From Sellimonas sp963559135 (GTDB lineage: Bacteria > Bacillota > Clostridia > Lachnospirales > Lachnospiraceae), in contig CAUWJP010000014.1 in NCBI GenBank assembly GCA_963559135.1, forward strand, positions 10,916 through 74,915: a stretch of 64,000 nt of DNA, read 5' to 3'. The notes beneath the pieces were generated by a model. That model ran no database searches, was not told the origin of the DNA, and saw only the letters and a program-made list of their open reading frames with translations. The translations under genes were made by a program, and so were the position numbers. Numbering within the stretch: position 1 is the first letter of the stretch; every line of letters starts with the position of its first letter. Positions 45,259-55,064 of the stretch are shown piece by piece.

Positions 45259-45393
45259 TAAAGAAATTTCATAAATTGTATTTGCTGGGAAGAATGTAGC
45301 AATATAGCTGAAAAGATAGCATCTTATTATGGATTTTAAGAAAAAAGTGTTACGAAATTATTACGAGATAAGAAATTTTTAAGGTCTAAAAAC

Positions 45394-45422
45394 TTGCGTA
45401 AAGTATAGAAATCTTATATAAT
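45394..45422 (+). promoter_or_regulatory. Promoter of the surface-polysaccharide cluster
   Basis: TTGCGT at 45394-45399 and TATAAT at 45417-45422 are spaced 17 bp. This is the only good promoter seen before the 12.5-kb run of co-directional polysaccharide genes. Confidence 0.6.
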
Positions 45423-45453
45423 ATAGGAAGTTTGTAGACCAGTGAGGTGTTTT

Positions 45454-46845
45454 ATGAAACGAGAACTGAAAAAATTTGAGTCAACCATGTGGCTGTGCAT
45501 CAAATTACTGCTATATATTTTATTGATGGGCACCTTTATGCTTATCATGTCCAGAGAGAACAAGGCACTTGGCGTACTTTCGAGAACAATGGGTATTACG
45601 TTTTCCACGTACTGTATTGTAGGGCTTTTGTTCCTCAGTATTTACGGCAAGTATGATGTGGGCCGGAGAAAGAGTAAACCGATTATCTATTCACTTTCTC
45701 TGGCTGTTCTGTTTACGGATATTGTGACTTATATCCAGCTGATGATTATGAATACAATTACGCCGAGCATCTATGCATTCCGGCTTGACAGTATCGGATC
45801 TTTGATGTTGAGTTTTATTGTCCAGGTCATCATCATCATCGTATTTGCGTATGCCGGAAATGGTCTCTTTTTCAAGATTCACAAGCCGGAGAGTTGCTGT
45901 ATTGTAACATCTTCTCAGGAAAGCCTCGACAATATTGTAAGAGGAATCCTGAAATATAAAAAACAGTATAAAATTGACTATATCATGGATTACAAAGATA
46001 AAAATCTGTTTGAGACGGTAAGGAAAGCAGATACCGTGTTCATCCATGATGTTCCGCTCGAAGTTAGAAGTAAAATTGTAAGATTCTGTTATAAATATAA
46101 GATCAATATTTATTTTAATCCGGAAATCGAGGATATTGTTGAGATGAGTGCAAAATACTATCTTCTGGATGATGTTTCTGTTCTGAATGCCAATGTCAAG
46201 GCATGGACGATGGAACAGCGTGTCATGAAAAAACTTCTGGACATGTCTCTCGCAATTATCCTTGGAATCGTAACCTCTCCAATCTGGATCGTAAGCGCGC
46301 TTGCAATCAAAGCATATGATGGAGGGCACATTTTTTTCAAGCAAAAGCGTGCGACATTAAACGGACGCGTTTTTGAAGTATACAAATTCCGGACGATGAA
46401 AGAAAACGTAGAGAACCACTCCGTAACAGATGACGATGATCGGATTACTAAACCGGGAAAAGTCCTGCGTAAAATCCGGATGGACGAGCTCCCTCAGCTG
46501 ATTAATATTTTAAAAGGCGATATGAGCTTTGTGGGGCCACGTCCTGAGATGCTGGAGAATGTAGAAGCATACGAGGAAGAACTTCCGGAATTCCGGTACA
46601 GACTCCGAGTAAAGGCAGGACTGACCGGATACGCACAGATTGCGGGAAAATATAACACTTCACCAAAAGACAAGCTGATTATGGATATGATCTATATCGA
46701 AGAGTTTAGTATTTTGCGTGATATTCAGCTGATTTTCCAGACGGCAATTGTCCTTCTGAAATCGGACAGCACGGAGGCATTCCGGACAAATGAAACACGT
46801 CAATATATTTTCAAAGAAGCAGAAGAAACGGAAGCGGAGGAATAA
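45454..46845 (+). CDS. Initiating polyprenyl glycosylphosphotransferase
   Basis: This enzyme starts repeat-unit synthesis by moving a sugar-1-phosphate onto undecaprenyl phosphate. The protein is about 463 residues. Four to five hydrophobic helices (about 10-140) precede a CoA/NAD-like middle region, and the C-terminal bacterial sugar transferase domain has the hallmark GPRPE after FVG, plus DELPQL and an inner helix. A GTG at 45442 is in frame, but the ATG at 45454 looks better placed. It heads the polysaccharide operon. The sugar is undetermined. Confidence 0.88.
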   Translation: MKRELKKFESTMWLCIKLLLYILLMGTFMLIMSRENKALGVLSRTMGITFSTYCIVGLLFLSIYGKYDVGRRKSKPIIYSLSLAVLFTDIVTYIQLMIMNTITPSIYAFRLDSIGSLMLSFIVQVIIIIVFAYAGNGLFFKIHKPESCCIVTSSQESLDNIVRGILKYKKQYKIDYIMDYKDKNLFETVRKADTVFIHDVPLEVRSKIVRFCYKYKINIYFNPEIEDIVEMSAKYYLLDDVSVLNANVKAWTMEQRVMKKLLDMSLAIILGIVTSPIWIVSALAIKAYDGGHIFFKQKRATLNGRVFEVYKFRTMKENVENHSVTDDDDRITKPGKVLRKIRMDELPQLINILKGDMSFVGPRPEMLENVEAYEEELPEFRYRLRVKAGLTGYAQIAGKYNTSPKDKLIMDMIYIEEFSILRDIQLIFQTAIVLLKSDSTEAFRTNETRQYIFKEAEETEAEE

Positions 46846-46851
46846 CAGGAT

Positions 46852-47946
46852 ATGAAAAAGTATGATTATGTGATTGTAGGCGGAGGATTATTTGCAGGTA
46901 CCTTTGCGTACTTTGCAAAAAAGGCAGGGAAATCCTGTCTGATCGTGGAAAAAAGAGAAACCCTTGGGGGAAATCTTTACTGCGAGGATATCGAGGGAAT
47001 TCATGTGCATAAATACGGCGCCCATATTTTCCATACTAGCAACAGGAAAGTATGGGATTTTGTTAATTCTCTTGTAGAGTTTAACCGATATACGAATTCT
47101 CCGGTGGCAAATTATAAAGGCGAAATCTATAATATGCCGTTTAATATGAATACGTTCAGTAAAATGTGGGGAATTGCAACTCCAAAAGAGGCAGAGGAAA
47201 TTATCAACAGACAGAAGTCAGCAGTTAAAGGAGAACCGAAAAACCTGGAAGAGCAGGCCATCAGTCTTGTGGGAGAAGATATTTATAAAAAGCTCATTAA
47301 AGGCTACACAGAAAAACAGTGGGGAAGAGACTGTAAAGACCTTCCTGCATTTATCATTAAGCGTCTCCCGGTGAGATATACCTACGACAATAATTATTTC
47401 AATGATCTTTATCAGGGAATTCCGATTGGCGGGTACAATGTTCTGATCAACGCTCTTTTTGAAGGATGCGATGTGGAACTTGGTGTTGACTACAATGAGG
47501 AGAAAGAAAAATACGACGCACTCGGCGAAAAGGTGCTTTATACCGGAATGTTGGATGCATATTACGGATATCGTTTCGGAAAACTGGAGTACCGGAGTTT
47601 GAAATTCGAGACGGAAGTGCTGGACGAGAAAAATCATCAGGGAGTGGCAGTTGTCAATTACACAGACAGAGAAACTCCATATACACGGATTATTGAGCAT
47701 AAGCACTTTGAATTTGGAACACAGGAGAAGACTGTGATTACCAAAGAATATCCAACAGACTGGGAAGAAGGTATGGAGCCGTATTATCCGGTCAATGATG
47801 AGAAAAATCAGGAACTGTATCAGAAATACAGAAATCTTGCGGATGAGGAACATCTGCTCCTCGGCGGAAGACTTGCGGAGTACAAATACTATGACATGGA
47901 CAAAGTGATTGAATCCGCATTTCAGCTTGTGGAAAAAGAATTATAG
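46852..47946 (+). CDS. glf: UDP-galactopyranose mutase
   Basis: This flavoenzyme interconverts UDP-galactopyranose and UDP-galactofuranose. The protein has 364 residues. The N-terminal FAD loop DYVIVGGGLFAGTFA is followed by the family's HKYGAHIFHT motif, with the histidine over the flavin, and GYTEKQWG. It gives the strongest clue to the polymer: galactofuranose is likely present. It follows the initiating transferase by 6 bp. Confidence 0.95.
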   Translation: MKKYDYVIVGGGLFAGTFAYFAKKAGKSCLIVEKRETLGGNLYCEDIEGIHVHKYGAHIFHTSNRKVWDFVNSLVEFNRYTNSPVANYKGEIYNMPFNMNTFSKMWGIATPKEAEEIINRQKSAVKGEPKNLEEQAISLVGEDIYKKLIKGYTEKQWGRDCKDLPAFIIKRLPVRYTYDNNYFNDLYQGIPIGGYNVLINALFEGCDVELGVDYNEEKEKYDALGEKVLYTGMLDAYYGYRFGKLEYRSLKFETEVLDEKNHQGVAVVNYTDRETPYTRIIEHKHFEFGTQEKTVITKEYPTDWEEGMEPYYPVNDEKNQELYQKYRNLADEEHLLLGGRLAEYKYYDMDKVIESAFQLVEKEL

Positions 47947-47955
47947 TAGGAGAGC

Positions 47956-49026
47956 ATGATTATGGGAGAAAATAAAATCAAAGTCAGTGTCATTATGCCT
48001 GTTTATAAGGTAGAGGAATATGTGGGTAAGGCGATTGAGAGCGTTCAGGCTCAGACATTAAAAGAGTGGGAGTTTTTGATTGTCGATGATGGAACTCCAG
48101 ACCGAAGCGGTGAAATCTGTGATGCTTATGCAGCAGAAGATGAGAGAATCCATGTGATCCATAAGGAAAACGGGGGAGCTCCAAGCGCCAGAAATACAGC
48201 GATCGATATTGCAAAAGGAGAATACATGTACTTCATGGATTCTGATGACTGGGCTGAGCCGACTATGCTGGAAGATATGTACAATCTTGCAAAACGGGAT
48301 AACGCTCAGCTTGTTGTGGCAGGATTTTATATTGACACATATTATGATAAAGAAAATTATGTAACAGATGACTATGTGGTGGAGGATGCTGTATATCCGG
48401 ACAAAGAGTCTTTCCGCCGCAATGCCTACAAACTGTTCGATAAAAACCTGCTTTATACACCGTGGAACAAACTTTTTGAGTCCAGATATATTATGGAAAA
48501 CAACCTTCGTTTCCCGGAAACATTCTGGGATGATTTCCCATTTAATGTCAGTATTGTGAGAAACGTAGAACGGGTGACAGTGACTCACAGACAGTATTAT
48601 CATTTCCTTCGGGCACGTTCTGAATCTGAGACAGCAGCTTACCGTCCGGGAATGTACGAAAAACGGGAAGAAGAACATGGCTGGATGATGGATCTTTATA
48701 AGGAGTGGCATGTTGGTGACGCAAGAAGCAAAGAGATGATCGCCAGAAGATATATTGAGCGTTTTATCGGATGTGTGGAGAATGTTACTAATCCGAAATG
48801 CGATATGACTGAAAAAGAGAAGCGAAACGAGATCAAACAGATGCTGGCAAATCCAAGAGTAGAGAAAATGGTCAAAATTGCAAGACCAAGATCCTCCTAC
48901 ATGAAAGTGATGCTCTTGCCGGTACGCTGGAAAAGCACATGGCTTACTTACCTTGAAGCGAAAGTGATTACATTTGTAAAAACAAAGAACACGAAACTGT
49001 TTACGAAATTAAAGGCGGGAAGATAA
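47956..49026 (+). CDS. Family 2 glycosyltransferase
   Basis: This GT-A fold enzyme has 356 residues. The N-terminus reads VSVIMPVYKVEEYVGK, then LIVDDGTPDRSG and the DXD-type FMDSDDWA. There is no membrane helix, so it is a cytoplasmic or peripheral transferase that adds a sugar to the lipid-linked repeat. ATG codons at 47956 and 47962 are both possible. The next gene overlaps by 1 bp (TAATG). Confidence 0.9.
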   Translation: MIMGENKIKVSVIMPVYKVEEYVGKAIESVQAQTLKEWEFLIVDDGTPDRSGEICDAYAAEDERIHVIHKENGGAPSARNTAIDIAKGEYMYFMDSDDWAEPTMLEDMYNLAKRDNAQLVVAGFYIDTYYDKENYVTDDYVVEDAVYPDKESFRRNAYKLFDKNLLYTPWNKLFESRYIMENNLRFPETFWDDFPFNVSIVRNVERVTVTHRQYYHFLRARSESETAAYRPGMYEKREEEHGWMMDLYKEWHVGDARSKEMIARRYIERFIGCVENVTNPKCDMTEKEKRNEIKQMLANPRVEKMVKIARPRSSYMKVMLLPVRWKSTWLTYLEAKVITFVKTKNTKLFTKLKAGR

Positions 49027-50099
49027 TGGAAAAGAGACAACCGTGGATCAGTGTGGTGATGCCGGTGTATAATGTGGAAAAGCATCTCAAAAAGGCAGTG
49101 CAAAGTATTCTTGATCAAAGTATACAGGACTTTGAAATCATTTTAGTGGATGATCATTCACCGGATGGCTGCCCAAGCCTTTGCGAGAAACTTGCGGCTT
49201 CTGATGAAAGGATCAAGGTAATACATCATGAGGTCAATCAGGGACTCAGTATGGCGAGAAATACCGGATTAAAAGAAGCAAAAGGAAAATACATCTGGTT
49301 CATGGATTCTGATGACTATGTAGATGATGGGCTTTTTAAAAGGGCAAAAGAGTCACTGGAAATAAATCCGGCAGAAATAGTAGTATTTGGTCTTACAGAA
49401 GATTATTATGATGAGAATAACCGACTTCATCATAGTGAGACGATTTTACCAGAACAACACTATTTTGCGGAGCAAGATGAGCTAAGAGAATATATTATTG
49501 AGCTGGAGAAGAAGACTTTATACGGATATGCATGGAATAAGATTTATGATCTAGATTATCTGAAAGACATCGGACTTCAGTTTGAAAAAATCACATTGAT
49601 TGAAGATATCCTGTTTAATGTAAAATATTGTATGAAAATTCAAAAAATGAATGTGATATCATATTCAGGATATCATTACAATAAAAGGATGGACAATAGT
49701 TTGACATCCAAGTTTGTACCAGAATATTATAAGCTTCACCGGAAGAGGATTGAGCTGATTTACAGACAATATGAAACATGGAATATGTGCAGCAATGAAA
49801 TCCGTTCTGTGCTTGGAGCATTGTATACACGGTATATTTTTTCTGCCGTGCAGCGAAATTGCGACAAGCGTGCGAATATGAATTTTCACAGCAGAAAAAA
49901 ATGGATACAACGTATGTTGAATGAACAGCTGGTACAGGAACTGATTCCGTATGCAGAAACAGAGGGGATTATTCTAAAAATAATGATTTTTTTGATGAAG
50001 AGAAAATGTACGTTCGGCATCCTTTTATCTGGCAGATTCATTTTTGTCTGTAAGAATAAACTGCCATTGGTGTTCGCTGTATTGAAACAGAAACGATAA
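49026..50099 (+). CDS. Family 2 glycosyltransferase
   Basis: This second GT2, 357 residues, has the same GT-A motifs as its neighbour: ISVVMPVYNVEKHLK, ILVDDHSPDGC and FMDSDDYV. It probably adds another residue of the repeat. The start overlaps the stop of the preceding GT2 gene. Donor and linkage cannot be read. Confidence 0.9.
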   Translation: MEKRQPWISVVMPVYNVEKHLKKAVQSILDQSIQDFEIILVDDHSPDGCPSLCEKLAASDERIKVIHHEVNQGLSMARNTGLKEAKGKYIWFMDSDDYVDDGLFKRAKESLEINPAEIVVFGLTEDYYDENNRLHHSETILPEQHYFAEQDELREYIIELEKKTLYGYAWNKIYDLDYLKDIGLQFEKITLIEDILFNVKYCMKIQKMNVISYSGYHYNKRMDNSLTSKFVPEYYKLHRKRIELIYRQYETWNMCSNEIRSVLGALYTRYIFSAVQRNCDKRANMNFHSRKKWIQRMLNEQLVQELIPYAETEGIILKIMIFLMKRKCTFGILLSGRFIFVCKNKLPLVFAVLKQKR

Positions 50100-50111
50100 G
50101 GGGTGAATCAT

Positions 50112-51254
50112 TTGAAGTACTTAAAATTAGGAATTATCTATTTGTGCAGAATCGGTTTGAAAGTACTGTATATTTTGCCGATTCGAAAGAATCGGATTTA
50201 TTTTTCGGCTGACAGAGGAAGCGGAATTCGTTGTAATCCTCTCTATATTTATCGGTACATGAGAAAAACTTATCCAGGAGAATATGAATATATCTGGCAG
50301 TATGATGGTATAAGCGATGAAGCAGACACCACCTATGTGAAGCCGGGGAGTATCAGAGATCTAATTGCTATGATGACGTCCAAAGTACTGATCAGTAATG
50401 ATGGTTTTGGAAGCTTTATTCCAAAAAGAAAATCGCAGCTGTTTATCAATACATGGCATGGCGGCGGAGCATATAAAAGATCAGGTGTTGATTTTATAAC
50501 AGATCAGCACCCGGTTGATTTAAAAATCAATCAGATCTGTGGCAGACAGACAGATGTTTTTATGTCGAGCAGCCGCAAATTTTCTGAAGTAATGACAAAG
50601 GCAAAAATGGTACCGAAAAAACGTTTTCTGGAATGTGGTATGCCAAGAAATGATTTTCTTATAGCAGGAACGACAGAAGATATTAAAGGGAAAGTCAGGA
50701 AATATTTTGGGCTGAAAAAAGAGCAGAAGATTGTACTGTTTGCACCTACATACCGAGGAGAAGAACAGACGGCGACATTTCAGTCAGAACTGAACAGTCA
50801 GGGATGTATTGAAGCGTTGAAAGAACGGTTTGGAGGAGAATGGGTATTTCTGATGCGGAAGCATCATTTTGTAAAAGAGACAAGCTATGATGGCAGTATC
50901 AATGCAAGTGATTATCCGGACATGCAGGAACTTTTATATGCAGCAGATGTCTTTATTACAGATTATTCATCAACAATCTGGGATTATTCACTGACATTTA
51001 AACCGGGGTTTTTGTTTACACCGGATCTTGACCAGTACAGTAAAGATCGTAATTTCTATACGGATCCGGACACTTGGGCATTCCCACTTGCCAAAAGTAA
51101 TGCGGAACTTCAGGAACTGATCCGGTCTTTTGATGAAGAGGCAGCTGGACAGAAGATTGAGGCACATCAAAAACTACTGATCAATAAGGAAACAGGAAGA
51201 GCAGCAGAAATTGTAGCGAAAATGATCAGAGAAAAAATGAGTGCGAAGAAATAG
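50112..51254 (+). CDS. CDP-glycerol/CDP-ribitol glycerophosphotransferase-family protein
   Basis: This TagB/TagF-family enzyme adds a polyol phosphate from a CDP-polyol donor. The protein has about 380 residues. The conserved segments WHGGGAYK, FAPTYRGEE and the C-terminal ITDYSSTIWDYSL are clear, as in teichoic acid polymerases. AAGGGG at 50098-50103 is best spaced for the TTG at 50112; an alternative GTG at 50103 overlaps that site. With the TarI-like gene at 56152 it implies a phosphopolyol in the surface polymer. Confidence 0.88.
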   Translation: MKYLKLGIIYLCRIGLKVLYILPIRKNRIYFSADRGSGIRCNPLYIYRYMRKTYPGEYEYIWQYDGISDEADTTYVKPGSIRDLIAMMTSKVLISNDGFGSFIPKRKSQLFINTWHGGGAYKRSGVDFITDQHPVDLKINQICGRQTDVFMSSSRKFSEVMTKAKMVPKKRFLECGMPRNDFLIAGTTEDIKGKVRKYFGLKKEQKIVLFAPTYRGEEQTATFQSELNSQGCIEALKERFGGEWVFLMRKHHFVKETSYDGSINASDYPDMQELLYAADVFITDYSSTIWDYSLTFKPGFLFTPDLDQYSKDRNFYTDPDTWAFPLAKSNAELQELIRSFDEEAAGQKIEAHQKLLINKETGRAAEIVAKMIREKMSAKK

Positions 51255-51262
51255 GAGGAACA

Positions 51263-52516
51263 ATGAACGATTTTTATGATTTAAATGATTTGCTCGCTTT
51301 TTATTTAAGAAAAATAAAACTTGTTATTCTTATTGTCCTGATTGGAGCAGTAGGATTTGCGGGCTTCAGATTCGTATCAAATTATAGACAATATACTTCG
51401 CAGGAACCACAGACAACACAGAATAGTGCAGTGGGCGAAGAACCTACATGGAAAAAAGTTACTTATGTAGTGCAGATTGATCCACAGTATGAAACAGCAG
51501 GAACAGGAGTTATTGATACTACAAAACAAGTTACGGATGCGTTTTCAAGATGTGCAAGAAGTGAAGATGTGATGAACGAGCTTCTGGACAAATACTTTGA
51601 CGCAGAAAAAACAGAGGATGTTTCTAGAAAAGAAAGTTTTAGTCAGTATGGATATATCTTGGATAAAGAAAAAGAGTATCCGTATACTTCTTATGATTTT
51701 ATGAATCAGTGTGTGATGGAGCAGGACACTAACGGAATCGATTATGTATCTATTGGATTTAGATCTACCAATATGGAAAATGCAGAAACAATTGGCCAGG
51801 AGTATGCCAACTTGTTGTTGAAAAAAGTAAAAGAAATATCAGGTGGAGATGCTGAGATTGTTGATAAGGCAGTTAGCTATGAACTTCCAACTAGATCGGA
51901 GGGGGCTACCTCTACCAGAAAATTGGATTCAAGTGCATCAACTTCCAGTATGACTAAAGCGACTGTTATTAGACAGACTATTAAAGGGGCTGTCTGGGGC
52001 GGAATTATTGGAGGCTGTATCATTGTTTTCTGTCTGTTTTTCTTATATTATGTAAGCAAAAAAGTAAGAAAGTCCTCTGATTTAAAAAATCAGGAAATGG
52101 AACTTTTGGGAATTTATACGTGGAAGAAAACAGGTAAGTTCCACAGTTGGATTCATAAGCTTGAGGGAAATGATAAATTTTTCAATAGCGTAGGTGCCTT
52201 TGTTAAATATTTTTACGCTGTTTTGGATGCAAAAAATATCAAAGAAGGAAAAATTTTAATTTGCGGTAATGGAGATAATGATAAAATAAACAATCTGATC
52301 CGCGAGTTAGAAAAGAAATGTCCGGATTCAAAATATAGCTTTGAATACAAAGGTTCATTACTTTCATCAGGAGACGCTGTAACAGAAGCCAAAACTTCGG
52401 ACTATTCTATTCTTGTTGAGTGTTTTAATAAATCACTAATTGATGATATCAAAGAAGAAAATAATAAATGTAATGAGTACGGAGTAAAAGTTTTGGGAAT
52501 GGTTGGAATTGAGTAG
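51263..52516 (+). CDS. Wzz/chain-length-determinant-like membrane protein
   Basis: The 417-residue protein has two membrane helices (about 18-36 and 240-262) flanking an extracytoplasmic domain, the topology of polysaccharide co-polymerases. The N-terminus NDFYDLNDLLAFYLRKIK is typical. After helix 2 a cytoplasmic domain of about 150 residues lacks Walker motifs, so the usual tyrosine kinase is neither fused nor adjacent. It would set chain length together with the Wzy protein that follows. Confidence 0.8.
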   Translation: MNDFYDLNDLLAFYLRKIKLVILIVLIGAVGFAGFRFVSNYRQYTSQEPQTTQNSAVGEEPTWKKVTYVVQIDPQYETAGTGVIDTTKQVTDAFSRCARSEDVMNELLDKYFDAEKTEDVSRKESFSQYGYILDKEKEYPYTSYDFMNQCVMEQDTNGIDYVSIGFRSTNMENAETIGQEYANLLLKKVKEISGGDAEIVDKAVSYELPTRSEGATSTRKLDSSASTSSMTKATVIRQTIKGAVWGGIIGGCIIVFCLFFLYYVSKKVRKSSDLKNQEMELLGIYTWKKTGKFHSWIHKLEGNDKFFNSVGAFVKYFYAVLDAKNIKEGKILICGNGDNDKINNLIRELEKKCPDSKYSFEYKGSLLSSGDAVTEAKTSDYSILVECFNKSLIDDIKEENNKCNEYGVKVLGMVGIE

Positions 52517-52533
52517 ATAAGGCGGTTAGTGGA

Positions 52534-53604
52534 ATGTCAGTTGTTGTATATGGTATGACCATGATTCTTACGGTAATTTTAGGTTACGTTTGGAATCAGT
52601 GTGAAAATAAACCAATAAAAACAGCAAAATCCAAAACAGTGAGTTGGATTTTTGCTGTACTAACTTTTATGCCAATGTATTTGATTAATGCAAGTGCCTA
52701 TTATGCTGGTGGAGATTACACAAACTACGTGCAGTACTTTCAAAAAATCCGTCGGGGGATTGATGTTGATGTAGAGCCGGCTTATCTTTGGATTAATAAA
52801 TTAGTAATTGCATTAGGCGGAGAATTCCAATGGGTATATTTCATCGTCTGTTTTATAGGGTATGCACTGCTGATGGTATGTATAAAAAAATATTCCGATG
52901 ATTATGCAATGAGTTTGTTTTTATATTTTGCATTTGCGTATTTCTTTCGTTTCGGAATGAACTTAATACGGCAGTTTATCGCAATCATGCTTATTTTTCT
53001 TGCGTACCAGTATATTGAAAAGCGTAATATAATTAAATTTACCTGCTTAGTGGTTTTGGCAGTACTATTCCATACGTCATCTATTGTTGTTTGGCCATTT
53101 TATCTTATATTGAATAGGAAACTAAGACTGTCATTTTTTGTAATGGTAGGTTTGATATGTATTCCATTAAATTTTAAGTTTCAGGAAATCATGACATGGC
53201 TCTTTGCGACGTTTAAACCATCGTATTTATCAAGTAATTACATTTCCAGAACTTTTTCATGGGACGTTGCATATATTTTATGTCACTTGGCAACCTTAGC
53301 AATTGTTTTACTTTATTATGAGTATCTTCAGCAGAAGCAGATAAACAAAGTATTGATCCATGCACTATATATAGGAATTATTATTTCAACATTAGCATGT
53401 TGGCTTCCTGAGTATAAAAGATTTGCTTATTATTTTCTTTTCCCTCAGATATGTCTTATTCCAAACGCGCTTCGCGCGGAAAGAAGAAAAGGTGTAAAAA
53501 TAGGTATTCTTATAATTCTATCTTTGATATTGTTATTCCATTTAGTGCGGGCCTTACCGATTTGGAAAGTATTTCCGTATAGAAGTATGCTGTTCTCATT
53601 TTAA
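52534..53604 (+). CDS. EpsG/Wzy-like polysaccharide polymerase
   Basis: This membrane protein has 356 residues and about ten to eleven helices. The segments YYAGGDYTNYVQYF near the start and FRFGMNLIRQFIA in the middle match the EpsG pattern; RxxIA-type residues follow the conserved middle arginine. It is inferred to join lipid-linked repeats outside the membrane. The base composition is more AT-rich than the operon's start, as expected for a variable polymerase. Confidence 0.82.
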   Translation: MSVVVYGMTMILTVILGYVWNQCENKPIKTAKSKTVSWIFAVLTFMPMYLINASAYYAGGDYTNYVQYFQKIRRGIDVDVEPAYLWINKLVIALGGEFQWVYFIVCFIGYALLMVCIKKYSDDYAMSLFLYFAFAYFFRFGMNLIRQFIAIMLIFLAYQYIEKRNIIKFTCLVVLAVLFHTSSIVVWPFYLILNRKLRLSFFVMVGLICIPLNFKFQEIMTWLFATFKPSYLSSNYISRTFSWDVAYILCHLATLAIVLLYYEYLQQKQINKVLIHALYIGIIISTLACWLPEYKRFAYYFLFPQICLIPNALRAERRKGVKIGILIILSLILLFHLVRALPIWKVFPYRSMLFSF

Positions 53605-53633
53605 ATAGCAATGCGACATCAAGAAGGGATATT

Positions 53634-55046
53634 ATGAAACTAGGGAAAATTGCAAAAAATCTATCATATTCTGTATTGGCAAATGGAACTAATACATTAA
53701 TTTCATTGATTTTAGTTCTGTTCGTACCTAAAATGCTAGGAGTTGAGGAGTACTCTTATTGGCAGTTATATCTATTTTATGCATCATATGTAGGCTTCTT
53801 TCATTTTGGGTGGGCTGATGGTATATATTTAAAGTTTGGCGGCAAAAAGTATGAGGATCTGAATAAAGGGTATTTCCATTCACAGTTTTGGCTTTTGACT
53901 GCTTTTGAGATTATTTTAGCAATTATTTTTGCTGCGATAACACTATTTCTTGATATTGATGTAAATAAAGAAACAGTTCTTTTGGCGGTTGCGTTATGCT
54001 GTGTGCTTCAGATTCCAAGAACCTTTTTACAGTATCTTTTGCAGACTACAAATAGAATTGTAGATTATGCGAAAAATTATTTGCTCGAAAAAATAGTCTA
54101 CGCCATATTGGTTGTAAGTTTTCTTGGAATAGGTGTAAAAAGTTTTGAGGTTCTGATAGGAGCTGATTTGTTTGCCAGAGGTCTTACTTTGTTTCTGCTT
54201 TCAAGAGAATGTAAAGATATTGTCAAAGGCAAAATGGGCACTATAGAAACTGCGATCACGGAAGCATGGGATAATATCGGTATCGGAATTAAGCTGATGA
54301 TTGCCAATATCGCAGGGCAGCTATTAGTAGGGATTGTCAGATTTGCGATAGAAGATCATTGGTCTATAGAAACATTTGGAAAAGTTTCGCTGACAATTAC
54401 TGCATCAAATTTGTTGCTTGCATTTATCAGTGCAGTAAGCGTTGTAATTTATCCTATGCTGAAAAATATGGATCAAGAACATTTTTCAGAGACATATAAA
54501 AAAATGAGAAATGTTTTAATGATTGCAGTTTTAGGACTGCTTATTGTCTACTATCCGGCAAAAGAAGTGTTATCCTGGTGGCTTCCTAAATATGCAGAAA
54601 GCTTAAGATATATGGCTCTTCTCTTTCCAATGTGTGTATTTGAAAGCAAACTGACACTTTTAATTAGTACATATTTAAAAGCACTGCGAAAAGAAAAGCA
54701 ATATATGATTATAAACTGGAGTGTGATCCTGATTACGGCGGTATGTACTGGCATAACGGTATATATTTTGGACAGTTTGATTTTAGCTATCGCAATGCTG
54801 CCTATACTTATGGGTATTAGATGCTGCCTTGGCGAAATGATTCTAATGAGGGAATTAAATATTTCTATCTGGAAAGATATTGCGGCTGAGTTTATTCTTG
54901 CATTTCTGTTTATTCTTGTGAGCTGGAATATAGACTCATGGCTTTCAATGCTTATCTATTTAGGTGCATATTTCATTTATATAATTTGGAAAAAGGATAC
55001 TATAAAAGAGTGCCTGAGTGGGATAAAAAAATTAAGAGATAAATAA
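53634..55046 (+). CDS. Wzx-type oligosaccharide flippase
   Basis: This polysaccharide-transport (MATE-like) membrane protein has 470 residues and about twelve to fourteen helices. The N-terminal signature VLANGTNTLISLILVLFVPK-like start and the paired-helix arrangement are typical. It flips the finished lipid-linked repeat to the outer face. It lies between the polymerase and the last glycosyltransferase and is also AT-rich. Confidence 0.85.
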   Translation: MKLGKIAKNLSYSVLANGTNTLISLILVLFVPKMLGVEEYSYWQLYLFYASYVGFFHFGWADGIYLKFGGKKYEDLNKGYFHSQFWLLTAFEIILAIIFAAITLFLDIDVNKETVLLAVALCCVLQIPRTFLQYLLQTTNRIVDYAKNYLLEKIVYAILVVSFLGIGVKSFEVLIGADLFARGLTLFLLSRECKDIVKGKMGTIETAITEAWDNIGIGIKLMIANIAGQLLVGIVRFAIEDHWSIETFGKVSLTITASNLLLAFISAVSVVIYPMLKNMDQEHFSETYKKMRNVLMIAVLGLLIVYYPAKEVLSWWLPKYAESLRYMALLFPMCVFESKLTLLISTYLKALRKEKQYMIINWSVILITAVCTGITVYILDSLILAIAMLPILMGIRCCLGEMILMRELNISIWKDIAAEFILAFLFILVSWNIDSWLSMLIYLGAYFIYIIWKKDTIKECLSGIKKLRDK

Positions 55047-55064
55047 TGAGGCAAAGTGATCAGT